The translations under genes were made by a program, and so were the position numbers. A stretch of DNA of 42,222 nucleotides from Allonocardiopsis opalescens. GTDB lineage: Bacteria; Actinomycetota; Actinomycetes; Streptosporangiales; Streptosporangiaceae. Numbering within the stretch: position 1 is the first letter of the stretch; every line of letters starts with the position of its first letter. This document shows positions 1 to 6,046 of the stretch, one piece after another. Below the pieces are notes generated by a model. It searched no databases. It was not told the DNA's origin and saw nothing but the letters and a program-made list of their open reading frames with translations. The DNA lies in contig NZ_PVZC01000016.1 in the NCBI RefSeq assembly GCF_003002095.1, forward strand, positions 1 to 42,222, in the 5' to 3' direction.

Positions 1-95
1 TGAGAACCAGAGGGCTGACGGCCCCATGACGGCCCCAGAGACCCTTGTCGCAGCAACGGAGCAGGTATAGCGTGGAAACACTCCAAACGATCCTG
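1..95. repeat. terminal direct repeat, left copy
   Basis: Bases 1-95 are identical to 42128-42222. The copy starts inside the last codons of the integrase gene, whose stop lies at 68-70 here, and runs 25 bases past it. Only the right-hand integrase copy is complete. This is what an assembler leaves when it walks once round a circle, so the element is most likely a circle of 42,127 bp. A true phage terminal repeat is less likely, because it would split the integrase gene. Confidence 0.9.
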
Positions 96-223
96 GACTG
101 AAGCGAGCGTTTGACCTACCAGGACCGACGTCGACTGAATGGCGTTTGACCTGCAATTACAGGACTGACGACTACCGATCGGTACCGACGATTGCCGAGT
201 GTCTGACGGCCCTTAGACGGCCC
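15..223. other. candidate attP with integrase arm-type repeats
   Basis: GACGGCCC occurs at 17-24 and 28-35, and again at 205-212 and 216-223. Both pairs have an 11-bp period and they lie about 190 bp apart. Between them is a tandem imperfect repeat: GACTGAA (96-102, 133-139), GCGTTTGACCT (107-117, 142-152) and AGGACYGACG (121-130, 161-170). A perfect 12-bp palindrome, TACCGATCGGTA, is at 173-184. Paired repeats flanking a core, directly downstream of a tyrosine integrase, are the usual design of attP. No tRNA 3' end is visible, so the crossover core cannot be named. Confidence 0.5.
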
Positions 224-291
224 GGATGATCTTCAAACGGAAGCGGCGGGTCTTGGGTGACCAACGCTCCAAAGCAACCCGATTCCACTAA

Positions 292-306
292 TAGGAAGGT
301 TTCCTA
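292..306 (+). promoter_or_regulatory. inverted repeat over the ribosome binding site of the first + strand gene
   Basis: TAGGAA-GGT-TTCCTA is a perfect 6-bp inverted repeat with a 3-base spacer ending four bases before the ATG at 311. It contains the only Shine-Dalgarno-like stretch (AGGAAGG, 293-299). It could be an operator, or an RNA structure limiting access to the ribosome binding site. Inference only. Confidence 0.35.
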
Positions 307-310
307 AGAG

Positions 311-493
311 ATGTTACCGGCTCTCCGACCTGCCCGTCTGCTACCCGGTCTACTGCGCGGCCTCGTCTGGTTCACCCTCGGGGCGCTGCTCGGCATCGCC
401 CTCGCGACCGCCTACTCCCCGGCACGCCCGCCCGGCTGGAGTCCGGCCGACGTGCCGGGCCCGACGCCCGCCCCCTCGATCTCCACCCCGTAA
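311..493 (+). CDS. small single-span membrane protein
   Basis: A 60-residue protein I cannot assign to a family. Residues about 16-36 form one hydrophobic helix rich in Leu, Ala and Gly. Arginines precede it and a Pro-rich tail of about 25 residues follows, so it is probably a single-pass protein with a short extracytoplasmic or cytoplasmic tail. The ATG has AGGAAGG 11 bases upstream. It is the first gene downstream of the putative attP, and a strong hairpin (500-535) separates it from the next gene, so it may be transcribed on its own. Small membrane proteins (Spd types) are common near conjugation genes of actinomycete elements, but no specific similarity is claimed. Confidence 0.45.
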   Translation: MLPALRPARLLPGLLRGLVWFTLGALLGIALATAYSPARPPGWSPADVPGPTPAPSISTP

Positions 494-499
494 CGAAGC

Positions 500-535
500 G
501 GCCCCGGCCGGTGCTGGAACACCGGTCGCGGGGCC
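500..535 (+). terminator. two-step hairpin after the first gene
   Basis: GGCCCC (500-505) pairs with GGGGCC (530-535) and CCGGTG (508-513) with CACCGG (520-525), leaving a 6-base loop and a small internal bulge. TTG follows, but there is no long T run, as is common for actinomycete terminators. Confidence 0.55.
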
Positions 536-569
536 TTGATCACCACCTGCTCACGACAGGAGATGACCC

Positions 570-1367
570 GTGGAACACAGTAACGAATCCGCCCCGTCCG
601 CGACGGTGCGTCGGACCGGTCAGCGTGTGGCCGCGCAGGCGCTGAGCCTGGCGCTGGGCGTTGATCTGCCGGTGGCGGACTGGAGCATCGACCGCCGGGG
701 CGACCGGCTCTACGGCCAGTTCGGCGCCGACAGCATCGACGCGGTGACCGCCTGGGCGGAGCGCTTCGGCGGCGAGGTCGAGTACTTCCTGACCGGCTAC
801 CGGATGGCGCTGGTGCACCTGGACCTGTTCGGGACTCCGGCGCGGGTGTGGTGCCCGCTGAGCGGTGACCCCGGTACGGAGCTGCCCGCCGAGCCGCCGG
901 CCCCGGTCGAGTCGCTGAGCGTCGGTTCGCAGGCCGTCGTCGGCCTTGGCGACCGCTCGCCCGCCCCGGGTACCTTCTCCGAGTTGGCCGACCGGGCGGA
1001 GCGGCGCCGCGCCGAGCTGCGTGCGGCCCCGGTCTACATCCCGCCGACGCCCACCGTGTTGGGCGCCACGCTGCGGCTGGCCGCGCAGGTCGCCGACGAG
1101 CTGGGCGAGGTGCCCGGCACCCAGGCCACCGTCTACTCCGACCTGGCCGGCCGCCCGGTGGTCGACATCAGCGTCCCCTCCCGGCAGCCGATCGAGCACC
1201 GCCGGGCGCTGGTCGACGCGGCCGCCGCCCTGGGGCAGGTCACCACCGCCGAGCACCGGGGCGCCCGCCTCGCCGAGCTGACGATCCACGACTACGAGGG
1301 TTCGGGTGCCGAGGTCTGGGTGGGCGCCCGTATCCGCGACGAGGCCGACGCGGAGGCGACCCGATGA
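570..1367 (+). CDS. unknown protein with apparent internal duplication
   Basis: A 265-residue soluble, acidic protein with no family I recognise. The GTG start is preceded by AGGAG (558-562) at good spacing. Two segments look like copies of one alpha/beta unit: residues about 25-90 and about 165-255 each have a strand, an Ala-rich helix (near DAVTAWAERFGG and RRALVDAAAALG), more strands, and an ending with an ARVW or AEVWV motif. The middle (about 100-160) is linker-like. The stop overlaps the next start in ATGA, so it is co-translated with the DUF2637-like gene and probably belongs to the same transfer module. Confidence 0.7.
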   Translation: MEHSNESAPSATVRRTGQRVAAQALSLALGVDLPVADWSIDRRGDRLYGQFGADSIDAVTAWAERFGGEVEYFLTGYRMALVHLDLFGTPARVWCPLSGDPGTELPAEPPAPVESLSVGSQAVVGLGDRSPAPGTFSELADRAERRRAELRAAPVYIPPTPTVLGATLRLAAQVADELGEVPGTQATVYSDLAGRPVVDISVPSRQPIEHRRALVDAAAALGQVTTAEHRGARLAELTIHDYEGSGAEVWVGARIRDEADAEATR

Positions 1368-2689
1368 GCGACTTCGTCTTCTCCCTGCCCCCGGCAATCC
1401 TGGCGGTGCTGACCGTGGCGGCCGTGGCGGTCCCGGCGCTGGTGGTGTGGCTGGTGTGGCGGTCGGTCAGCGAGATGGCGAAGCGGTTCGCCAAGGGCGG
1501 CACCACCGCCCTGCTCGCCTTCTTCGTCGCGGTCACCATGGCGCTGAGCGCGTCCGGGCTGATCGGGTTCGGGTACGGCGAGATGGGCCTGGACGGGTGG
1601 CTGACGCCGCTGAGCGTGGCCGTGTTCCTCGCCCTGGACGGCGCGGCGCTGGCGATCGCGCGCAGCGTGTGGCTGCTCAACCGCGACGGCAAGAGCGCGG
1701 GGGTGCACCGGGCGTTCATGTGGGTGCTCGTCGCCGCGTCGGCGTGGTTCAACTGGGTGCACGCGCCCGAGGTGTTCGCCGCCCAGGCCGCCTACGCGCT
1801 GTTCCCGGTGTCGGCGGCGGTGCTGTTCGAGCTGATCCTGGCCGCGCGCCGCAAGGCCGACGAGGTCATCGACCGGCGCATCGGGGTGGAGCGGTGGCTG
1901 CACCCGGTGGAGATGGTGCGGGTGCGCTGGCTGCTGGCCGCCGACGCGCAGTTGGCGGCCGATGTGGCGACCCGCCGGGTGCGCGTGCAGGCCGCCGCCA
2001 ACTCCCTGTACCGGGTGCGCCAGATGGCCGGGGCGCCGGCGCCGTTCGGGCTGGGGTGGGTGATGCCCGGCATCTACCGCAGGGCGGTACGGGCTGCCCA
2101 GGCCGCGGCCGCGCGGGCGGACTTCGCCGACCCCCTGGCGGCCGCCGAGGTGGTCCGCCAGTTGCAGGTGCTCACCCTCGTCGAGCGGTTCGCCGGGGCG
2201 GACTACCGCACCCCGCACGAGGCCCGCGACCTGGTCGCCAACCTCATCACCCCCGCCAACCTCGGAGTTGGCGGGGGTGCCGACGAGGTCGGCCTGTACG
2301 CGGAGTTCCGGGCGATCCTCGCCGGGGTCGGCCTGGACGCCGCACCGGCGGAGCGGCCGCATCTGGCGGTGGTCGCCGAGCAGCCGCCCACCCCCGCCAA
2401 CCACGGGGGCGGCGCCGTCGAGCCGGGCCCGACCGCTCCCGCCTGGTCGCTGGAGGAGGCCGCCGCGGCGGTCGACTGGGGTGCCGTCCCGGCCGAGGAG
2501 GTTGGCGGCCTGGTGGCGGATCTGGCGGCGGACTTCGTGACCGACCGCCAGGACTCTGGCGCCCCGGCGTGGGGGGCGGGCAAGACCTTCGCCCGCGCCC
2601 TGCTCGCGGCCGGCTGCCCGCTGTCGGACCGCCAGCTGCGCGACTACGTCAAGCGCGCCCAGCGCGACCTGGAGTCCACCGGCTCCTGA
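1364..2689 (+). CDS. DUF2637 / SpdB-like membrane protein
   Basis: A 441-residue protein. The N-terminal 140 residues carry about four hydrophobic helices (near 10-30, 45-68, 78-100 and 115-140) with the typical DUF2637 ending around FNWVHAPE. The rest is hydrophilic, with helices rich in Arg and Ala, a Pro-rich linker around residues 340-365 and an acidic C-terminal region. DUF2637 (SpdB-like) proteins accompany TraB/FtsK translocases in actinomycete plasmids and AICEs and are thought to help intramycelial spread. Start chosen by the ATGA overlap with the upstream gene. Domain assignment is from sequence pattern; the role is inferred from the FtsK-like neighbour. Confidence 0.8.
   Translation: MSDFVFSLPPAILAVLTVAAVAVPALVVWLVWRSVSEMAKRFAKGGTTALLAFFVAVTMALSASGLIGFGYGEMGLDGWLTPLSVAVFLALDGAALAIARSVWLLNRDGKSAGVHRAFMWVLVAASAWFNWVHAPEVFAAQAAYALFPVSAAVLFELILAARRKADEVIDRRIGVERWLHPVEMVRVRWLLAADAQLAADVATRRVRVQAAANSLYRVRQMAGAPAPFGLGWVMPGIYRRAVRAAQAAAARADFADPLAAAEVVRQLQVLTLVERFAGADYRTPHEARDLVANLITPANLGVGGGADEVGLYAEFRAILAGVGLDAAPAERPHLAVVAEQPPTPANHGGGAVEPGPTAPAWSLEEAAAAVDWGAVPAEEVGGLVADLAADFVTDRQDSGAPAWGAGKTFARALLAAGCPLSDRQLRDYVKRAQRDLESTGS
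2248..2401. repeat. 13-bp inverted and direct repeats inside the DUF2637 gene
   Basis: CACCCCCGCCAAC (2248-2260) is followed after six bases by its exact complement (2267-2279), forming a perfect 13-bp hairpin. The same 13-mer recurs in direct orientation at 2389-2401, and a partial complement GTTGGCGG lies at 2501-2508. Repeats of this length inside a coding region suggest a protein-binding or RNA-structural role, or a recent local duplication. Confidence 0.55.
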
Positions 2690-2702
2690 CCGGCGCCCGT
2701 CG

Positions 2703-2747
2703 CCCGCCCGCCCATGGCCTGCATGACACAGGTCATGATCGGGCGGG
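2703..2747 (+). terminator. hairpin between the DUF2637 gene and the 49-aa gene
   Basis: An outer arm CCCGCCC (2703-2709, or the second copy 2707-2713) can pair with GGGCGGG (2741-2747). An inner palindrome CATGAC-ACAG-GTCATG lies at 2722-2737. It could end transcription partly, or act as an operator for the small gene that follows. Confidence 0.45.
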
Positions 2748-2793
2748 TGGCGGGGACCGGGCCAGGTCCACCACTCCGATGAAGGGACACGCC

Positions 2794-2943
2794 ATGGCCA
2801 AGATCAGGGTCTACGCCAAGGACGGATCGGTCCTGGACGTCACCACAGAAAACCTCGACGACCAGCGGTTTTATGAGGACCTGCCGTTCAACTCCGACGC
2901 CGTGAGCAGGGTGACGGTCGTCGAGGAACGCGACGAGAAGTAG
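2794..2943 (+). CDS. 49-aa conserved-looking small protein
   Basis: Starts at the ATG at 2794 (MAKIRVYAKDGSV), with GAAGGGA seven bases upstream. An in-frame ATG at 2779 lies before that ribosome site and is less likely. The predicted fold is two beta strands, an acidic helix or loop (NLDDQRFYEDLP) and a third strand, ending in a charged tail. No family recognised. It lies 88 bp before the FtsK-like gene and shares its codon use, so it is probably a real member of the transfer operon. Confidence 0.6.
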   Translation: MAKIRVYAKDGSVLDVTTENLDDQRFYEDLPFNSDAVSRVTVVEERDEK

Positions 2944-3031
2944 CCGGTCCGGGCCGCCGCTGCGATCCCTGGCAGGAACGCGGCGGCCCGGATGCCCCAC
3001 ATCCTTCGATGAGGAACGGAGCCCCACCAGC

Positions 3032-5155
3032 ATGGCACTGCTGTCCCACCGGCCGGAAGAGTCCGGCGAGGTCGAGCGGAAGGTGTTCGACGGCGAGATC
3101 GTCGACGAGGCGCCCACCGACACCGTCCGGGTGGACGAGGTGCGCGTGGACGCCCCCGAGGTGTTGGACGACACCGGGTCGTGGGTGGCGCGGCGCCGCG
3201 CCCTGCTGGCCGACGCGCCGCCGATCATCCCTCCGTACCTGCGCACCCGCGAGCAGTTGGAGGAGACCGCGCGGTGGGCGGTGGCCTACTACGCGCACGT
3301 CGGCGCGTTCCACGCCACCCGCTCCCCGTTCTACATGCTGCGCCTCATGGCTCGCTCCCCGCGCGGCGCGGGGCGGCTGATCGGCCGCTGGGTGGCGTGG
3401 GTGGCCGACGCCCAGGCCGCGCCCGTGCACGCCAAGGTCGCCGCGTCCGGCGACGTGCAAGCGTGGCTGGTGCTGTCGCGCGAGCACTCCCGCCGGGTCA
3501 AGCCGCGCCGCATCACCTCCGCCGTGGTCGCGGTCCCGGTGGCGCTGGCGATGCTGACCGCGGTGCTGGTGATGCCCGCCTGGGTGAGCGGGCTGGGGGT
3601 GTGGCTGCTGCTGTGCCTGCTCGGGCTGGCCGGTGGGGACCCTGACCGGCCCCTGATCGCCCGCTACGTGGCCGCCCAGCTCCAGCGGCCGCTGGCCTCC
3701 CCGGAGATCGAGGCGGCGCTGGAGGCCATCGGCATCAAGGGCAAGGTCGACTTCGTCGAGCAGATCGCCGTCGACGGCCCCGGCTGGCGCGCCGAACTCG
3801 ACCTCCCGCCGGGGGTGCTGGCCGAGCGGCTGCTGGACAAGCGCAAGGAGCTGGCCGGGGCGATGCGCCGCCCCCTGCAGTGCGTCTGGCCGAGCGTGGG
3901 CAGCGAGCATCCGTCGCGGGCGGTGCTGTGGGTGGCCAAGCGCGACCCCCGCACCATCAAGCGCGCGTGGCCGCTGCTCGCCGACGGCCAGGCCGACATG
4001 TACGCCGCGTTCCCCTTCGGCGTCACCCCCCGCGGGGAGACCGTGCCGCTGACCCTGATCGGCACCAACGTCCTCATCGGCGGCGTGATGGGGTCGGGGA
4101 AGACCAGCGCGGTGCTGGTGATCGCGCTGGCCGGGGCGCTGGACCCCACCTGCCAACTGTGGCTGTTCGAGCTGAAGGGCTCCGGGGACATGGAGTCCGT
4201 CCAGCCCGTCGCCCACCGCTACGTCCAAGGCGACGACGACGAGCACTGCCACGCCGCCCTGGACGCCATGTACGCGCTGGAGGCCGAGCTGAAGCGCCGC
4301 AAGAAGATCGTCGCCGCGCTGCCGGTGGAAGACGTCCCCACCGGCCGCAAGGTCACCCGCGCCCTGGCCGACAAGTACCCGCACCTGGACCTGGACCCGA
4401 TCCTGGCCATCTTCGACGAGGTGCACACCGTCTTCGAGCACCCCGAGGTCGGCAAGGAAGCCGCCGAGGTCGCCGGCCGCCTGATCCGCAAGGCGCGCGC
4501 CTACGGGATCATCCTCGTGCTCACCACCCAGAAACCCGACGGCGACTCCATCCCCAAGATGGTGTCCGACAACGCCATTGTCCGGTTCTGCTTGGCGATC
4601 ACCGGGCACATCGCCAACGACCTGGTGCTGGGCACCGGCATGTACAAACGCGGCATCCGCGCCAACATCTTCGAACCCGCCGAGGGCGACGACCCCAAGG
4701 ATTCGGGAACCGGCTGGCTGACCCGCTCGGCCACCAGCGCCAAGATCGTGCGCGCCTACTTCATCGGCCAGGCCGACGCCCGCGCCGTCGGCCGCCGCGC
4801 CCTCGCGCTGCGCACCGCCGCCGGGACGCTGACCGGGGAGGCCGCCGGACGCACCGTCGAGCCCGTGGTGCGCGAGACGATCGCCGACCACCTGCACGCG
4901 GTGTGGCCCGAGGGCGCCGACCGGGTGCACTCCCACCGCCTCGTGGAAGCCCTGGCCGCCTACCGGCCCGAGCTGTACGCCCCGTGGCTGGAAGAGGACG
5001 ACCCCGCCGCCCGCTCCACCACCCTGGCCGCCGCCCTCAAACCCCACCGCATCCCCACCCACCAGCTCACCATCCGCGACTGCTGCGGCGGCGCCAAGGG
5101 CGTGCGCCACCAGGACCTCCCGCCCGCCAAGACCCCCGCCGACGACGACGAATAG
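3032..5155 (+). CDS. FtsK/SpoIIIE-type DNA translocase (TraB/TraSA-like)
   Basis: A 707-residue ATPase predicted to pump double-stranded DNA across the membrane. Two hydrophobic helices (about 163-181 and 185-203) anchor it. The motor follows, with Walker A GVMGSGKT at 351-358 and Walker B ILAIFDE at 457-463. Residues about 610-690 could be a winged-helix, FtsK-gamma-like DNA-binding end. The length and a single pair of helices fit the TraB/TraSA transfer proteins of mycelial actinomycetes better than chromosomal FtsK, which has four helices and a long linker. ATG start at 3032 has CGGAG 10 bases upstream. It follows the DUF2637 gene and precedes a repeat-rich non-coding region, as traB genes lie beside clt. 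Function inferred; some actinophages may carry similar ATPases. Confidence 0.88.
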   Translation: MALLSHRPEESGEVERKVFDGEIVDEAPTDTVRVDEVRVDAPEVLDDTGSWVARRRALLADAPPIIPPYLRTREQLEETARWAVAYYAHVGAFHATRSPFYMLRLMARSPRGAGRLIGRWVAWVADAQAAPVHAKVAASGDVQAWLVLSREHSRRVKPRRITSAVVAVPVALAMLTAVLVMPAWVSGLGVWLLLCLLGLAGGDPDRPLIARYVAAQLQRPLASPEIEAALEAIGIKGKVDFVEQIAVDGPGWRAELDLPPGVLAERLLDKRKELAGAMRRPLQCVWPSVGSEHPSRAVLWVAKRDPRTIKRAWPLLADGQADMYAAFPFGVTPRGETVPLTLIGTNVLIGGVMGSGKTSAVLVIALAGALDPTCQLWLFELKGSGDMESVQPVAHRYVQGDDDEHCHAALDAMYALEAELKRRKKIVAALPVEDVPTGRKVTRALADKYPHLDLDPILAIFDEVHTVFEHPEVGKEAAEVAGRLIRKARAYGIILVLTTQKPDGDSIPKMVSDNAIVRFCLAITGHIANDLVLGTGMYKRGIRANIFEPAEGDDPKDSGTGWLTRSATSAKIVRAYFIGQADARAVGRRALALRTAAGTLTGEAAGRTVEPVVRETIADHLHAVWPEGADRVHSHRLVEALAAYRPELYAPWLEEDDPAARSTTLAAALKPHRIPTHQLTIRDCCGGAKGVRHQDLPPAKTPADDDE

Positions 5156-5184
5156 CGCCCGGAAGGCCCCGTCGGCCACCACCC

Positions 5185-5283
5185 CGAAACCCGATATCAG
5201 CCCAGGTCACACACCATTCCAGCCGACATCGCAGGCGAAACCGGTTTCACGGCCAGGCGAAACCACCACCCCCACCCGAAACC
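5185..5283. repeat. CGAAACC repeats, candidate clt/iteron locus
   Basis: CGAAACC occurs at 5185-5191, 5236-5242, 5258-5264 and 5277-5283. Two of the copies extend to AGGCGAAACC (5233-5242, 5255-5264) exactly 22 bp apart. The second copy is part of a perfect 12-bp palindrome GAAACCGGTTTC (5237-5248). TraB proteins recognise short repeated 8-bp sites in clt beside their gene; this array sits 30 bp after the translocase stop and has the right size. Confidence 0.5.
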
Positions 5284-5287
5284 AGTC

Positions 5288-5312
5288 CGCGGCCCCTCCC
5301 GGTGGGGCCGCG
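5288..5312 (+). terminator. terminator-like hairpin after the translocase gene
   Basis: CGCGGCCCC (5288-5296) and GGGGCCGCG (5304-5312) form a perfect 9-bp stem with a 7-base loop. It lies downstream of the + strand operon ending at 5155. Confidence 0.5.
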
Positions 5313-5318
5313 AACGGG

Positions 5319-5374
5319 GGGTGCACATGCACCCGCCGGTGCACGTACACCCCGACCGAGGTCCCCAGGACCTC
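5319..5374. repeat. short palindromes in the convergent intergenic region
   Basis: GGGTGCA-CA-TGCACCC (5319-5334), the near-palindrome GGTGCACGTACACC (5338-5351) and GAGGTCC-CCA-GGACCTC (5358-5374) follow each other. Each has the size of a dimeric protein-binding site. Confidence 0.45.
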
Positions 5375-5437
5375 AGTCGTGGCCGTCTCACCCACGACTG
5401 CCCCAGGCTTTCAACCGTGGGCGAGACGGCCACGGTT
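5374..5437. other. pair of hairpins with complementary loops
   Basis: Hairpin 1 is CAGTCGTGG (5374-5382), a 9-base loop and CCACGACTG (5392-5400). Hairpin 2 is AACCGTGG (5413-5420), a 9-base loop and CCACGGTT (5430-5437). Loop 1 contains CCGTCTC (5383-5389) and loop 2 contains its exact complement GAGACGG (5423-5429). Alternatively 5378-5389 and 5423-5434 form one perfect 12-bp stem. Such a design allows a kissing-loop RNA, a two-state switch, or cruciform DNA at an origin or transfer site. Confidence 0.6.
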
Positions 5438-5472
5438 ACCGGCACCGGCAAGCTGGCCGACCTGCACGAATC

Positions 5473-5497
5473 TGCGGGGCCCTTTGGGGGCCTCGCA
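5473..5497. repeat. 10-bp hairpin
   Basis: TGCGGGGCCC (5473-5482) and GGGCCTCGCA (5488-5497) pair over 10 bp with one G-T wobble and a 5-base loop. It abuts the 26-bp palindrome and may be the terminator of the leftward Nudix gene that ends at 5555. Confidence 0.4.
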
Positions 5498-5523
5498 AGG
5501 GGTACGGACTAGTCCGTACCCCT
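5498..5523. repeat. perfect 26-bp palindrome
   Basis: The left half AGGGGTACGGACT (5498-5510) is followed with no spacer by its exact complement (5511-5523). Directly adjoining is GGGTACACG-CTGC-CGTGTACCC (5524-5545). Both contain the GGGTAC/GTACCC element that recurs many times at 33295-33639. An uninterrupted 26-bp palindrome suggests a binding site for a dimeric or tetrameric DNA-binding protein, or a cruciform. Confidence 0.7.
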
Positions 5524-5554
5524 GGGTACACGCTGCCGTGTACCCCCTGCGCGT

Positions 5555-6046
5555 TCACCCCAGGTACGGCTCGCCGTCCTTCAGGCCGTGGTCGATGCGG
5601 CGGCGGATCGCGGGGTGGATGTCGTAGTCGCCGAGGTCGGCCGGGTCGACCCACCGGACTTCGAACGCCTCGCTGGGCTCGGGCTGGATCCGGCCGCCGA
5701 CGGGGCGGCCGCGGAAGCAGGTGTTGATGGGCTGGCGGACCTCGTCGACCTTGCCGCGCTTGATGTAGGCGATGAGGTGGTCGGGGTCGGAGAAGATCCC
5801 GACGAGGCCGGTGACCTCGATGTCGATGCCGGTCTCCTCCTTGCACTCCCGGATGCCGGCCTGGGCGACGGTCTCCCCGGTCTTCACGCCGCCGGTGGGG
5901 ATGGTCCACAGGTTGTTGTCGGTGCGCTGCAGGAGCAGCACCCGTCCGCGGTCGTCGCGGACGAACACCGACGCGGACGCTTTGCGGCTGGTGGGGGCGG
6001 GGGCGTTGGGGTCTTGCCAGTAATCGATCCTGCGGGTACGGGTCAT
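5555..6046 (-). CDS. Nudix hydrolase, Pif-like transfer-immunity candidate
   Basis: A 163-residue protein with a complete Nudix box at about residues 51-73 (G-x5-E-x7-RECKEETGI), which binds Mg2+ and cleaves nucleoside diphosphate-linked substrates. The start at 6046 (MTRTRRIDYWQ) is chosen because its ATG overlaps the stop of the upstream regulator gene as ATGA. A longer in-frame start at 6088 lies inside that gene. In pSAM2 the pif gene encodes a Nudix-motif protein that blocks redundant transfer into cells already carrying the element. The position here, convergent to a TraB-like gene and coupled to a regulator, suggests the same role, but a housecleaning Nudix enzyme is possible. Confidence 0.85.
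   Translation of the reverse strand: MTRTRRIDYWQDPNAPAPTSRKASASVFVRDDRGRVLLLQRTDNNLWTIPTGGVKTGETVAQAGIRECKEETGIDIEVTGLVGIFSDPDHLIAYIKRGKVDEVRQPINTCFRGRPVGGRIQPEPSEAFEVRWVDPADLGDYDIHPAIRRRIDHGLKDGEPYLG

Noticed and set aside
1-95. Genuine phage terminal direct repeat
   Set aside because: It would cut through the integrase gene and leave only a fragment at the left end. Assembly overlap of a circle explains it more simply.
2888-5182. Long - strand frame (764 codons) opposite the translocase gene
   Set aside because: High GC content keeps the antisense frame open. The protein is low-complexity Gly/Val/Arg without motifs, while the + strand has Walker motifs and membrane helices.
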